A stretch of DNA of 64,000 nucleotides from Bacteroidales bacterium. GTDB taxonomy: Bacteria > Bacteroidota > Bacteroidia > Bacteroidales > UBA932. The first letter of the stretch is position 1. Each line of letters opens with the position of its first letter. A model generated the notes under the pieces. That model was not told the DNA's origin. It worked only from the letters and a program-made list of their open reading frames with translations, and made no database searches. The position numbers and the translations under genes are program-made. Shown here in pieces: positions 17,999-26,463 of this stretch. The stretch covers positions 1 through 64,000 of the forward strand of contig JAGBJY010000060.1 in assembly GCA_017934185.1 (NCBI GenBank), given 5' to 3'.

Positions 17999-18775
17999 AT
18001 GAAAAGAATCCTGAGCCTTGTAGCCGCTATGCTGATGTTAAGCTCCTGCGGCGTCGTATCCAATCTGAATTCTGAGCGTCTCCTCACGGGAGGCATGTAT
18101 GCCCTCCAGGCCCTCACCCTTTCCGATGAGCAGGTAGAAGCCTATGTGTCCCAGTACATTGCCCAACTGGATGCCCAGAGCAAAGTGCTGCCGGAGTCCA
18201 GCCCCTACACAAAGCGTCTTCGCAATCTCACCAAAAACCTGGACGGTGTAAACGAAAAACCGCTCAATTTCAAGGTATATCAGGAAAATGAAGTGAATGC
18301 CTTTGCCTGCGCCGATGGCAGCGTACGCGTGTATACAGGCATTATGGACGCCATGACGGACAATGAACTGCTGGGTGTTCTTGGCCACGAAATGGGCCAC
18401 GTCGCCCTGCATCATACCCGCAAGCAGATGCAGAAATCCATGCTCACATCGGCCGCTCTGCAGGGCCTGGCCTCTACCGGCGACAAGATGGCTGCCCTTA
18501 CCGATTCCCAGTTTGGCGCCCTTGGCGAGGTAATTATGAACGCCAAGTTCTCCCGCGACATGGAAACCGAAGCCGATGACTATGGCTACAACTATCTCTG
18601 TGAGGCCGGTAAGAACCCCTGGTCCATGGTGCAGTCCTTCGAAAAGCTTCAGAAACTCTCCGGCAGCAGCCAGAGCAGCGCCGTGACCAATCTGTTCTCT
18701 TCCCACCCCAACACCCAGGAGCGCATCAACCACATCTCCCAGCGCTGCCTGCAGGATGGTTACAAGCGTCCTTAA
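17999..18775 (+). CDS. M48-family zinc metallopeptidase lipoprotein
   Basis: Periplasm-facing lipoprotein of 258 residues with lipobox Cys17 (LMLSSC). The zinc site HEMGH is near residue 130, and the third ligand lies in METEADDYG near 188. The architecture is that of YcaL/LoiP-type or BepA-related M48 proteases without TPRs, which in other bacteria degrade misassembled outer-membrane proteins. It has its own promoter; its 3' end overlaps the convergent ABC transporter by 4 bp. Confidence 0.85.
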   Translation: MKRILSLVAAMLMLSSCGVVSNLNSERLLTGGMYALQALTLSDEQVEAYVSQYIAQLDAQSKVLPESSPYTKRLRNLTKNLDGVNEKPLNFKVYQENEVNAFACADGSVRVYTGIMDAMTDNELLGVLGHEMGHVALHHTRKQMQKSMLTSAALQGLASTGDKMAALTDSQFGALGEVIMNAKFSRDMETEADDYGYNYLCEAGKNPWSMVQSFEKLQKLSGSSQSSAVTNLFSSHPNTQERINHISQRCLQDGYKRP

Positions 18776-20394
18776 CCAAGGGAAACCACTGCATCGGCGC
18801 GCTGGACTACACGCTCGCGGTGGGAAATAAAGAGGATGGTCTTCTGACCGTGATAACTGCTGTAGAGATTCTGCAGCAGTTTTTCTTCTGTGGCCGCGTC
18901 CAGGGCCGATGTGCTCTCGTCCAGGATAAGGACACCGCCGGGGCGGAGGAGGGCACGGGCGATGGCGATGCGCTGGGCCTGCCCTTCGCTGAGGCCGGAC
19001 CCCACTTCGCCGCAGGGCGTGTCCAGGCCTTGCGGCAAATCAAAGACAAAGCCCGCCATGGCCGTTTCCAGGGCACTTTTCATCTCCGCTTCGCTGGCCT
19101 CGGGACGGGCCAGTTGCAGGTTGCTGCGGATAGTCCCGCTCAGCAGGGAATTGCCCTGAGGAATGTACATGAAATTGCTGCGAAGGCGGCTCCCTGCCGT
19201 TTCTCCGCCTACCGTAATCCTGCCTTCCGAAGGTTTCAGGAGGCCCAGGATGAGCCGGATGAGGGTGCTCTTCCCGATGCCGGTGGCGCCGGCAATCACG
19301 GTCATGGCGCCGGGGGCAAAGGAACAGGAGAAGTTCTTTAGAACAGGCTCAGAAGTGCCTGGATATGCGTAACTTACATTGTCAATAATAATCTCCGGCG
19401 CGCCCTGCAGGTGGATGGGGGTACCCTTGGGCTCCTCTTCCAGCTCTTCCAATTCCTGCAGGCGGTCCAGGGAAGTGAGGGCCGTAATGAAGGCGGGCAC
19501 CTGGCGTCCGAACTCGGCAATGGGGCGCTGCACCTGGCTCACCAGTTGCAGGAAAGCCGTCATCATGCCGTAAGTGACGGTGCCGTGAAGGATACCTACA
19601 ATGCCCCAAATGAAGGCTGCAGCATGGCCGGCCTGGAACCCCAGGAACATTAATCCGCGCGCTACCGCATTGTAGTTAAGCCGTTTGCGGGTGTTGTCTT
19701 CAACATCTTCTTGAATCCAGCCGAACTTCTCCAGTACCCGGTCTATATTGGTAAGGGTAAGCACCAGTACCCGGTGCTGGAGGCTCTCCTGCATGAGCTG
19801 CTGCAACTCGCTTTCCCGTGCACGGATGGCAGCCATGAGTTTTCGCAGTTGCCGGAAGAACAGCTTGGAGCCGAAGACCGCCGCCCCCATGAGAATCACA
19901 AGCACCCACAGCAGATTGGGGGCCAGGGTGAGTAAATAGGCCGATGCCGCCAGCAGCTGGAGCAGGGTAAGGACGATGCCCGGGATGCGGGCACTCAGCA
20001 GTTCGGCTACCACGCGGATGTCTTCTTCCAGGCGGTTCACCGTGTCGCCGGAGAGGAAGCGTTCGCGTCCGTCCCATCGGCTCTTAATCACGTGGGAGAA
20101 AAGCTCCAGGCGCAGGATGTTCTGGCACTTTACCTGATTGTAGGCTTCCCACCAGTTGCCGGCGATAAGGGTAACCAGCTGAACCAGCAGGATGCCCACA
20201 AACAGGCCGATGGCAGGTCCCAGGGGATCGGGGCTTTGCCGGGTGGCAATGTCCACCAGGTATTTGCTGGCCCAGATAAAGGAGAGCGATGCCGCGATGC
20301 GCACTACGCCCAGGGCCAGGGTTACCCACATCCTCCACCGGACAGGGTAGGACATGGCCCATAGGGCTTTCATGCTGTCGCGGAAATTGTGCAT
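18772..20394 (-). CDS. ABC exporter, fused membrane and ATPase domains
   Basis: A 540-residue half-transporter. Six membrane helices (about 15-300) precede an ATPase domain with Walker A GATGIGKST, signature GLSEGQ, Walker B VLILDEST, D-loop SALD and the SHR switch histidine. There is no N-terminal C39 peptidase domain, so it would not cleave a leader itself. Its ATG overlaps the TAA of the PqqD-like gene by one base, so it belongs to the kinase/peptidase/PqqD operon. Export of a modified peptide is inferred from this company. Confidence 0.82.
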   Translation of the reverse strand: MHNFRDSMKALWAMSYPVRWRMWVTLALGVVRIAASLSFIWASKYLVDIATRQSPDPLGPAIGLFVGILLVQLVTLIAGNWWEAYNQVKCQNILRLELFSHVIKSRWDGRERFLSGDTVNRLEEDIRVVAELLSARIPGIVLTLLQLLAASAYLLTLAPNLLWVLVILMGAAVFGSKLFFRQLRKLMAAIRARESELQQLMQESLQHRVLVLTLTNIDRVLEKFGWIQEDVEDNTRKRLNYNAVARGLMFLGFQAGHAAAFIWGIVGILHGTVTYGMMTAFLQLVSQVQRPIAEFGRQVPAFITALTSLDRLQELEELEEEPKGTPIHLQGAPEIIIDNVSYAYPGTSEPVLKNFSCSFAPGAMTVIAGATGIGKSTLIRLILGLLKPSEGRITVGGETAGSRLRSNFMYIPQGNSLLSGTIRSNLQLARPEASEAEMKSALETAMAGFVFDLPQGLDTPCGEVGSGLSEGQAQRIAIARALLRPGGVLILDESTSALDAATEEKLLQNLYSSYHGQKTILFISHRERVVQRADAVVSLG

Positions 20395-20660
20395 TATTCG
20401 GCCACTCCTTGTTCCATCCAAATGGCCAGCAGTTTGTCTACATCGGCGGCGGCCTGCTCCTCGCTTACCTCATAGCGTTCCAGCAGCAGCTTCACCAGGT
20501 CTTCGCGGGTGAAGTCTTTGCCCGAAACGGCCTCCCAAAGGTACGCGGCGCTCTCGTTGAGGCTTAGCATTTTGTTGAAATTCACTTGGGCCAGGCCTTC
20601 CCCCACCACAATATGTTCTCCCAGCAGGGTTCTCAGGGTAAATCCGTCTTTAATGCGCAT
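20394..20660 (-). CDS. PqqD-family protein (RiPP recognition element)
   Basis: An 88-residue protein of the PqqD fold, with the LSLNESAAYLWEAVSGK motif and a C-terminal helical part (LLERYEVSEEQAAADVDKL). PqqD-type domains bind leader peptides of RiPP precursors and deliver them to modifying enzymes. It sits between an S26-like peptidase and the ABC exporter. No precursor-sized ORF is seen in the 58-bp A/T-rich gap upstream (20661-20718), and no radical-SAM or other maturase is in the cluster. The family call is good; the RiPP role is inferred. Confidence 0.78.
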   Translation of the reverse strand: MRIKDGFTLRTLLGEHIVVGEGLAQVNFNKMLSLNESAAYLWEAVSGKDFTREDLVKLLLERYEVSEEQAAADVDKLLAIWMEQGVAE

Positions 20661-20718
20661 TATAACAAAAATGTTAATATAAATAACTTAAATGTTTTAC
20701 TTTTTGATATTGAGCGGT

Positions 20719-21141
20719 TTACAAGAACAATCTCCGGTAAATGCCCAAGATATAGCGCCGAAAGGGTTTTAGTGCACGCCACCACTTGCCTTTGCCCGGG
20801 ACCACGGTTCTGCGGCCCTTTTCAATGGCGGTGACAGTGCCCAGGACGTCAGCCTTGGTGCAGGATTCGGTGCCCTGCAAGTTGCCGTCTCCCATGAGCG
20901 TGAGCTTTTCGCCGTCCACCCGGATAATCCGGTGCAGGACGTAGTGTCCCGGCAGGCGGACCAGCACAATATCGCCCACTTGAACGTCCGGAAACTTTTG
21001 GAGTTTTACGCTGTCTTTTCCGCCTCGTATGAAAGGGAGCATGCTGTAGCCCAGCGGGGTGAAACTCACCTCTCTTCCCTCGGCCATGAAGGAAGCGGCC
21101 TGTTCCAGGAGAATCTCGTTGGCGACTACTTTTTTATCCAT
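20719..21141 (-). CDS. S24/S26-like signal-peptidase-type protein
   Basis: A 140-residue protein of the S24/S26 group. The Ser motif is PLGYSMLPFI near residue 32, then KFPDVQVGDIVLVRL, YVLHRIIRVDG and LMGDGN as in signal peptidase I, though the catalytic lysine region is atypical. It lacks an obvious N-terminal membrane anchor. The start is ATG 21141 (MDKKVV), 8 bp inside the upstream gene. Together with PqqD, an HPr-kinase-like protein and an ABC exporter, it could process a leader peptide. A tail of basic residues (KPFRRYILGIYRR) ends the protein. Confidence 0.72.
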   Translation of the reverse strand: MDKKVVANEILLEQAASFMAEGREVSFTPLGYSMLPFIRGGKDSVKLQKFPDVQVGDIVLVRLPGHYVLHRIIRVDGEKLTLMGDGNLQGTESCTKADVLGTVTAIEKGRRTVVPGKGKWWRALKPFRRYILGIYRRLFL

Positions 21142-21994
21142 GTACGGTCTTGTAGCAAAGGCGCGCTGCGGCTTCGTCGGGCAGGCAATCCAGCACATAG
21201 CAGGGGAGAGTGCCCACCAGGCCTTCCAGGGTGCGGTGCCAGCCATCGGCCAGGGTTTTGAAAGGACGGAACGAGGAGGCCGAGGCCATGAGCGATGCGT
21301 AAGCCTCCAGTCCGCCCAGGCGCTCTATCTTATTGAAGGGGGCCTGGCGGATGCGCACAACGGCGCCGGCAGGCACGTCCTGGGCCTTGTAGCAGGGCGT
21401 TTTGCCGCTCCAGGGACTGCCGTACACGCGGGCGCTCCCGTCCGGCATCAGGCGCAGGATGGGGTTGTCGTCGTTCAACAGCTCCGTTCCCGGGATGTGC
21501 TTGAGCCAGAGCTTGCTGTGCGTGCTTTTTCCGGTGCCGCTCTTGCCCAGGAAAAGGTAGCCTTTTCCGTCATTCATTACCACCGAGGAGTGCATTTCCA
21601 GGATGCCATGACCGGCCGATGTAAAGGCGAACAGCAGCATGAGGCTGTTGTTCAGGGCAAAGCTTTCCTCCACGCCGAACATTTGGAGCCGGGCCTCTTT
21701 GAAATCCGGGGAGGTGCGGAGTTCGGCCGCAACAGGCTGGGCCGGCAGCGGACGCATGCGGAAGCGCCATCCCTCAGGAATCTGTTCGATTGCGATTTCC
21801 GGGAAACCGGGACCGTCGTCGGTTTTGAAAACGGGTTTCCCCAGTACGGGCTGGAAGCGCTCCACCACCGTAAGGGTAAAAAGAAGTGGAGCCTCCTCAG
21901 CACTGAGGAAAGGCTCCAAATTACTCAATCGCGGGAAATCTCCGGCGATGACAAAACGATGGCCGGCCACCGAATATGCCAGGGTTTCAGGCAT
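21134..21994 (-). CDS. HPr-kinase/PEP-carboxykinase-like ATP-binding protein
   Basis: A 286-residue protein whose C-terminal half resembles the HprK kinase domain: P-loop FLGKSGTGKST near 152, then ELLNDDNPILRL near 173 and a GSPWSGKTPCYK segment. The N-terminal half is beta-rich and not recognised. Proteins of this type occur in lasso-peptide and other RiPP loci, where related kinases phosphorylate peptide products. It starts one base after the yebC stop and overlaps the peptidase gene. No HPr or PTS gene is nearby, which argues against sugar-uptake control. Confidence 0.72.
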   Translation of the reverse strand: MPETLAYSVAGHRFVIAGDFPRLSNLEPFLSAEEAPLLFTLTVVERFQPVLGKPVFKTDDGPGFPEIAIEQIPEGWRFRMRPLPAQPVAAELRTSPDFKEARLQMFGVEESFALNNSLMLLFAFTSAGHGILEMHSSVVMNDGKGYLFLGKSGTGKSTHSKLWLKHIPGTELLNDDNPILRLMPDGSARVYGSPWSGKTPCYKAQDVPAGAVVRIRQAPFNKIERLGGLEAYASLMASASSFRPFKTLADGWHRTLEGLVGTLPCYVLDCLPDEAAARLCYKTVHG

Positions 21995-22753
21995 TTATTC
22001 TGTTTCGGGGGCCAGGGTGGAGTAGACGTTGGTCACGTCTTCGTCGTCTTCCAGCAGGCCGGTGAGTTTGTCAAGGGTTGCGCGCTGTTCCGGGGTGACT
22101 TCCTTCAAATCCACGTTGGGAATCTGTTCGAAGCCACCGGAGATGAGCTCATAGCCCTTTTCTTCAATGTACTTCTGGATTTGGCCGTAGGCGGTGTAGT
22201 CTCCGTAGATGGAGATTTCCACGGTTACGTTCTCGTCCTCGTCTTCCACTTCCTGCTTGAACACTTCTTCGGCGCCGAAGTCAATGAGTTCCAGCTCAAG
22301 TTCGTCTACGTCAATGGGTTTGGCAGGGTCTTCCTTGATGCGGAAAACGCATTTGTGGTCAAACATGAAGGCCACGGAACCGCTGGTTTGCAGCGAACCG
22401 CCGCACTTGGTGAAGTAGCTGCGGACATTGGCCACGGTGCGGGTGTTGTTGTCCGTTGCGGCCTCTACCAGATATGCAATACCGAAGGGGCCGAAGCCTT
22501 CGTAGATGATCTCCTTGAAGTCGCCGGTCTTGGCCTCGGTGGCTTTCTTGATGGCGCGCTCGATGTTCTCTTTGGGCATCTGCTCGGCCTTGGCCTCCGC
22601 GATGAGGGCGCGAAGGCGGGGGTTGCCGGTAACCTCGGCGCCGCCCTGTTTGACGGCGATGGTGATTTCCTTCCCTAATTTCGTGAAGGTTTTGGCCATG
22701 TGGCCCCAACGCTTCATCTTGCGTTCCTTGCGGAATTCAAATGCTCTTCCCAT
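21995..22753 (-). CDS. YebC/PmpR family protein
   Basis: A 252-residue member of the widespread YebC family, described as transcriptional regulators and, more recently, as translation factors helping ribosomes on proline stretches. The start MGRAFEFRKERKMKRWGHMAK is the conserved family N-terminus and fixes the start codon. Central motifs include YEGFGPFGIAYLVEA and CGGSLQTSGSVAFMF. It lies 2 bp after the TPR gene and directly before the kinase-like gene, so it may be co-transcribed with the export cassette. Confidence 0.92.
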   Translation of the reverse strand: MGRAFEFRKERKMKRWGHMAKTFTKLGKEITIAVKQGGAEVTGNPRLRALIAEAKAEQMPKENIERAIKKATEAKTGDFKEIIYEGFGPFGIAYLVEAATDNNTRTVANVRSYFTKCGGSLQTSGSVAFMFDHKCVFRIKEDPAKPIDVDELELELIDFGAEEVFKQEVEDEDENVTVEISIYGDYTAYGQIQKYIEEKGYELISGGFEQIPNVDLKEVTPEQRATLDKLTGLLEDDEDVTNVYSTLAPETE

Positions 22754-22755
22754 AA

Positions 22756-23436
22756 TTATTCGGCGCTTTCAAGACGGGTGATGTACTTGTCAATTTCCAT
22801 GGCCTCGGGTGCATTGCCCCAGAGGTTCTTGATGTCCTTGTAGTAGCCAAGGGCCTCTTCCGGCTTACCGGCGGCCTCTGCAGCAGCACCGGCCTTGAGG
22901 AGGTAGGCGGCGGCAAAAGCGTTGTCGGTGGTTTTGGCGGCCTTGGTGAACCAGTTAACGGCAGTGCTGTAGTCTTCCAGCTCAACATAGGCATCGCCGA
23001 TGCAAGCCTGTGCGCGGGCCTGAAGGATGGGGTCTTTGCCGCTGTATTTCTTCAGGGAAGCGATGGCATCCTCGAAGGCGCCGGTCTGGAGCTGGGCGAT
23101 ACCTGCATACAGGTAAACGGCCTCACCGGCCTTGGACCCATACTGGGAAATGATGTCAAGGAGGCCGAGGGAATTGTCGTCGCCGCTGAGGGCAAGCTCG
23201 TATTCACCGGCATCGAACCAACGCTCGGCCTGGGCCAGCTGGTTGGTAGCTTCGGCCTTCTTGGGCTGAAGGATGAAACGGTTGTAGGCCAGAATGGCCA
23301 GGGCGATAACGAGCACTGCAATGACGCAGCCATAGATGAGTTTGCCGTTCTCCTTGAAGAACTGTTCGGTTTTGGAGACGGCCTGGGCTACGTTTTCCTG
23401 GCGCACTTCCTCCTGTGTTTTGGTAACTTTTGCCAT
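22756..23436 (-). CDS. Single-pass membrane TPR protein (YfgM-like)
   Basis: A 226-residue protein with a charged cytoplasmic N-terminus, one membrane helix (about 34-53, LIYGCVIAVLVIALAILAY) and several TPR-like repeats outside (for example QARAQACIGDAYVELEDYS). The layout matches YfgM/ancillary SecYEG-type TPR proteins, which help periplasmic folding. It heads the minus-strand operon and has a promoter that overlaps the recF promoter. Confidence 0.75.
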   Translation of the reverse strand: MAKVTKTQEEVRQENVAQAVSKTEQFFKENGKLIYGCVIAVLVIALAILAYNRFILQPKKAEATNQLAQAERWFDAGEYELALSGDDNSLGLLDIISQYGSKAGEAVYLYAGIAQLQTGAFEDAIASLKKYSGKDPILQARAQACIGDAYVELEDYSTAVNWFTKAAKTTDNAFAAAYLLKAGAAAEAAGKPEEALGYYKDIKNLWGNAPEAMEIDKYITRLESAE

Positions 23437-23494
23437 AAATATTTGAATCTTTAATAATTATCACAAAGTGCCCGCGTATATGCGGTTCAGCCTG

Positions 23495-23524
23495 CAAATT
23501 TACACATTTTTTCTTATATTTGCA
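23495..23524. promoter_or_regulatory. Overlapping divergent promoters (TPR protein / recF)
   Basis: Minus strand: TTG at 23524-23522, 19 bases, then TAAATTTG (23502-23495). Plus strand: TATATTTG at 23515-23522 precedes recF. The two promoters occupy the same 30 bp, so they probably compete. Confidence 0.6.
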
Positions 23525-23545
23525 ATCTAATCCGTAAGCACTTGT

Positions 23546-24643
23546 ATGCCCATTTTAAAGAAAATAGTTGTCCAGGATTTCCGGAACATCGCTTTCCAGG
23601 AAATGAGCTTCTCGCCCAATGTGAACTGCATCAGCGGTAACAACGGGGAAGGAAAGACCAACCTGCTGGATGCCATCTATTATCTTTCCATGACCAAGAG
23701 CGCCTTTCCGGCCCCGGACCGCTGCAATTTCCGCTACGGGACAAGCGGTTTCACCCTTGGGGGCACTTACGCCATGGAAAACGCTCTGGAATCGCGCTTC
23801 TCCATCAAGGTGCAGGAAGGGGAGAAGAAACTCATCCGCGACGACAAAGCCTATGCCCGGCTGGGGGAGCATATAGGGGAATTGCCCGTGGTGATGGTTT
23901 CGCCCGGAGACAGTGCCCTGGTCAGCGAATCCGGGGAGGAGCGCCGCCGCCTTTCCAATGCAGTGCTCTCGCAGATGGACAGGGAGTATATGGCTGCTGT
24001 TCAGGCCTATACGCGGCTGCTGGCCCAGCGCAACAAGATTCTGAAAGAGCAGGTCCCGGACCCTTCGCTGCTGGAAGTGCTGGATGCCCGCATGGCAGCC
24101 CATGCCGGCAGAATCTATGCTGGAAGGGAAGATCTCGCCCGCCAGCTGCAGCCGGTGGTGGCCCACTATTACCGGCTCATTTCCGGCGGTGCGGAGGAAG
24201 TGGCCATCGGCTATAAGTCAGACCTTGCCCAGGCTACGCTGCAGGACGTTTTTGCCTCCCATAGGGAGCGGGACCTTGCCATGGGATACACTACGGCCGG
24301 TGTGCAGCGGGACGACTTCCTCTTCTCCATGAACGGCCATCCCATCCGCCGCGCGGGTTCCCAAGGGCAGCTGAAGAGTTTCCTGGTGGCCCTCAAATTC
24401 GCCCAGTACGAGATTATGAAGCGCCGCTACGGCTTTGCGCCCATGCTGTTGCTGGACGATGTTTTTGACAAATTGGACCTGGGGCGCATCTCCAACCTCA
24501 TCGGCATGGTGGCCGGGGCTGATTTCGGCCAGATTTTCATTACGGACACCGACGCTGCCCGTCTTTCGTCCATCGTAGACCGCCTTACGGAAGACCGGGC
24601 CTATTTTACCGCTGCAGGAGGGGCTTTTGAGCGCAATGCCTGA
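23546..24643 (+). CDS. recF: DNA replication and repair protein RecF
   Basis: SMC-like ATPase of 365 residues that loads RecA at gapped DNA with RecO and RecR. It shows the N-terminal VVQDFRNI and Walker A GNNGEGKTNLLDAIYYLS near residue 32, the ABC signature GSQGQLKS near 271 and Walker B MLLLDDVFDKLD near 301. Length fits the family. The downstream DUF721 gene overlaps it, a common recF-DUF721 pairing in Bacteroidota. Confidence 0.95.
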   Translation: MPILKKIVVQDFRNIAFQEMSFSPNVNCISGNNGEGKTNLLDAIYYLSMTKSAFPAPDRCNFRYGTSGFTLGGTYAMENALESRFSIKVQEGEKKLIRDDKAYARLGEHIGELPVVMVSPGDSALVSESGEERRRLSNAVLSQMDREYMAAVQAYTRLLAQRNKILKEQVPDPSLLEVLDARMAAHAGRIYAGREDLARQLQPVVAHYYRLISGGAEEVAIGYKSDLAQATLQDVFASHRERDLAMGYTTAGVQRDDFLFSMNGHPIRRAGSQGQLKSFLVALKFAQYEIMKRRYGFAPMLLLDDVFDKLDLGRISNLIGMVAGADFGQIFITDTDAARLSSIVDRLTEDRAYFTAAGGAFERNA

Positions 24644-24971
24644 TCCGGTTCGCATCCACAGGAAAGAGGCCGTGGGCATGGACAAGGTGGTGGAGCAGTT
24701 CATCCGTCAGATGAAAATCACCGCCGGCCTCAATACCCAGCGCATCTTTGAAGCCTGGGACGCCTGCTCCGGCGCCGGTCCCTATACCCTCAAACGCTTT
24801 TTCCGGGACGGAAAACTGTATATCACCCTCAATTCTTCCGTGCTGAGAAGCCAGCTGTTTCTCCAGAAAGACCTGCTGGTGGAAAAGATGAACGCCTACC
24901 TCTCGCAGGATGCCCTTTTTGTTAAAGATTATCCCAAAGTGGGCTATATCCGCCAGCTGATTCTCAAATAG
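24636..24971 (+). CDS. DUF721 protein (DciA-like)
   Basis: A 111-residue DUF721 protein. The family includes DciA, which loads the replicative helicase in bacteria lacking DnaC. Visible signature parts are IFEAWDACSGAGPYTLKRFF and GKLYITLNSSVLRSQL, then a C-terminal YIRQLILK. ATG 24636 overlaps recF by 8 bp; TTG 24627 or ATG 24678 are alternatives. Pairing with recF supports a replication or repair role. Confidence 0.8.
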   Translation: MPDPVRIHRKEAVGMDKVVEQFIRQMKITAGLNTQRIFEAWDACSGAGPYTLKRFFRDGKLYITLNSSVLRSQLFLQKDLLVEKMNAYLSQDALFVKDYPKVGYIRQLILK

Positions 24972-24972
24972 C

Positions 24973-25003
24973 TTGCTTATCTCATGGATATTGCCTACAT
25001 TTG
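24973..25003 (+). promoter_or_regulatory. Promoter of the ECF S-component gene
   Basis: TTG 24973-24975, 20 bases, TACATTTG 24996-25003. This places the transcript start downstream of an upstream in-frame ATG-like start at 24984 and supports ATG 25029. Confidence 0.7.
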
Positions 25004-25028
25004 TAAGACCAAATATACACTAAAACCC

Positions 25029-25544
25029 ATGAATACAGCCGTTCTTACAGCCAAGTACTCCTTTTCAAGCTACAAGACCTATCTGGCAGCCGCCCTCTTT
25101 ATTGTGGGAAATATTGTTGTGCCGCAGCTTTGCCACCTGATCCCTAATGGCGGTCTTATGCTGCTGCCCATCTATTTCTTTACGCTGGTGGGCGCCTTCA
25201 CCTGCGGATGGAAGGTGGGTATCCTGACGGCTGTGCTTTCCCCGCTGGTGAACTGCGTCCTCTTCGGGATGCCTCCTGTGGCTTCTTTGCCGGCTATTTT
25301 GTTCAAATCCCTTGCCCTTGTGGGGGCTATTGCCCTTGTGAGCAAGAAGATGGATTTTTCCCTGCTTTCAGTGGCCATAGCAGTACTCTCCTACCAGTTG
25401 GTGGGGATGGCGGCAGAATTCCTCATGGAGCCCAATCTCATGCATGCCCTGCAGGACATCCGCATCGGCTGGCCCGGCATGCTTTTCCAGCTTGTGGGGG
25501 GCTATTTTGCAGTAAAGGGGCTTTCTAAATGGCTGGCATCCTAA
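25029..25544 (+). CDS. ECF-type transporter S component (substrate-binding membrane protein)
   Basis: A 171-residue protein with about six membrane helices, resembling vitamin-type ECF S components (FVGNIVVP-like first helix, FTLVGAFTCGWKVGILTAV, SPLVNCVLFGMPP). S components bind a vitamin or metal and need an EcfA/EcfT energy module, which is not in this window. It overlaps the FmdE-like gene by 16 bp, so the two probably act on the same small molecule or metal. Substrate is unknown. Confidence 0.68.
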   Translation: MNTAVLTAKYSFSSYKTYLAAALFIVGNIVVPQLCHLIPNGGLMLLPIYFFTLVGAFTCGWKVGILTAVLSPLVNCVLFGMPPVASLPAILFKSLALVGAIALVSKKMDFSLLSVAIAVLSYQLVGMAAEFLMEPNLMHALQDIRIGWPGMLFQLVGGYFAVKGLSKWLAS

Positions 25545-26086
25545 AGAGTTTCCTTTTCCCGCCGGATTTTTATGCCGACGATGTCCGTGATATCGCCCTC
25601 ATTTGTATTTCCCGCTATGGGGAGCGGGAATGGAAAACCATTGTCCTGACCAACGAGATTCACGGCCATCTGGGCATTTACTCCACCCTGGGAGCCAAAA
25701 TGGGCCTCCGTGCCCTTGAACTCCTGGAGGAATCCGGCATGGGGGACCAGCCTGTCTCTGTGCTTTCCTTTGCGGGTTCCCAGCCGCCGGTCAGTTGTTT
25801 CAACGACGGCTTGCAGGTATCCACGGGCGCATCCCTGGGCCATGGACGCATTCGGATAGCCGATGACCCCGTAAAACGTCCCTCAGCGCAGTTCTGCTGT
25901 GGGGACAAGTGCTTCACCTTGAGCCTGAAAACCGAGTATGCGGCGCAAATCGGCCGGGATATCGAGCAAGGCGTTGCCCTTTACGGGCATACGGAGCCTT
26001 ACTGGCAATATGTGCGCGAACTGGCCCTCAAATACTGGAAAGCGTGGGACCGAAGGGAGATTTTCTTAGTATCGGCCGTTAAATAG
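25529..26086 (+). CDS. FmdE/formylmethanofuran-dehydrogenase-E-like protein
   Basis: A 185-residue protein with the FmdE-type pattern: NEIHGHLGIYSTLGAKMGLRALELL (read as two adjoining motifs near residues 42-66), a cysteine near 90 in SCFNDGLQVSTGASLGHGRI, and a CCGDKC pair near 116. FmdE-like proteins occur with molybdenum/tungsten or metal-transport genes in many bacteria; their activity is not settled. The upstream S component hints at cofactor or metal handling. Its last bases face the menA remnant on the other strand. Confidence 0.62.
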   Translation: MAGILKSFLFPPDFYADDVRDIALICISRYGEREWKTIVLTNEIHGHLGIYSTLGAKMGLRALELLEESGMGDQPVSVLSFAGSQPPVSCFNDGLQVSTGASLGHGRIRIADDPVKRPSAQFCCGDKCFTLSLKTEYAAQIGRDIEQGVALYGHTEPYWQYVRELALKYWKAWDRREIFLVSAVK

Positions 26087-26463
26087 GCAGCCAGACTGAG
26101 CAGCGCAAGGGGATGGAGCCAGCCCACGATGCGAAGCAGAGGATGCAGACAAAGGGAAGCATCATATACACCTTGTACAGAATGCTGGAGGCCTTTCCAC
26201 CGATGAGCATGGCGAAGGTGCGGATTCCGGCGGCCGCATCGGTCTCAATGTCCACGGTGTTATTGGCATGCAGCACCGAAACCGTGATAAGGCCCAGGGG
26301 CACAGCCAGTACCCCGGCATCCCAGACCACCGAACCGGTGGCGGCCACGCTGCTGCCAAGGACGATGAGGACGCCGAAAATGAGGAAAATGTCCAGGTCG
26401 CCCAGGGCGTGATATTTCAGGAAGGAATAAAGCAGGGTGAGCAGGACGCCAACCCCGCTCAGT
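26079..26463 (-). pseudogene. Remnant of menA (UbiA-family prenyltransferase)
   Basis: Minus-strand sequence reads as the middle of a UbiA-type prenyltransferase. It contains the second Asp-rich motif region (HANNTVDIETDAAAG followed by IRTFAMLIGGK) typical of MenA, which prenylates dihydroxynaphthoate for menaquinone. The first half with the first Asp motif is absent: reading upstream hits a stop and then the end of greA within a few bases. Near 26126-26135 the MenA-like sequence jumps to another frame (GWLHPLALLSLAAYL) that runs antisense into the FmdE-like gene. So it is truncated at the start and frameshifted at the end. A functional menA must lie elsewhere if menaquinone is made this way. 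Confidence 0.7.

Noticed and set aside
21134..21994. True HPr kinase/phosphorylase of carbon catabolite control
   Set aside because: Only the P-loop half resembles HprK, no HPr or PTS gene is near, and the operon partners are RiPP-type.
21059..22678. 539-codon plus-strand frame across the kinase-like and yebC genes
   Set aside because: Spans two well-supported minus-strand genes and has shadow-type composition (His/Phe/Gly-rich).
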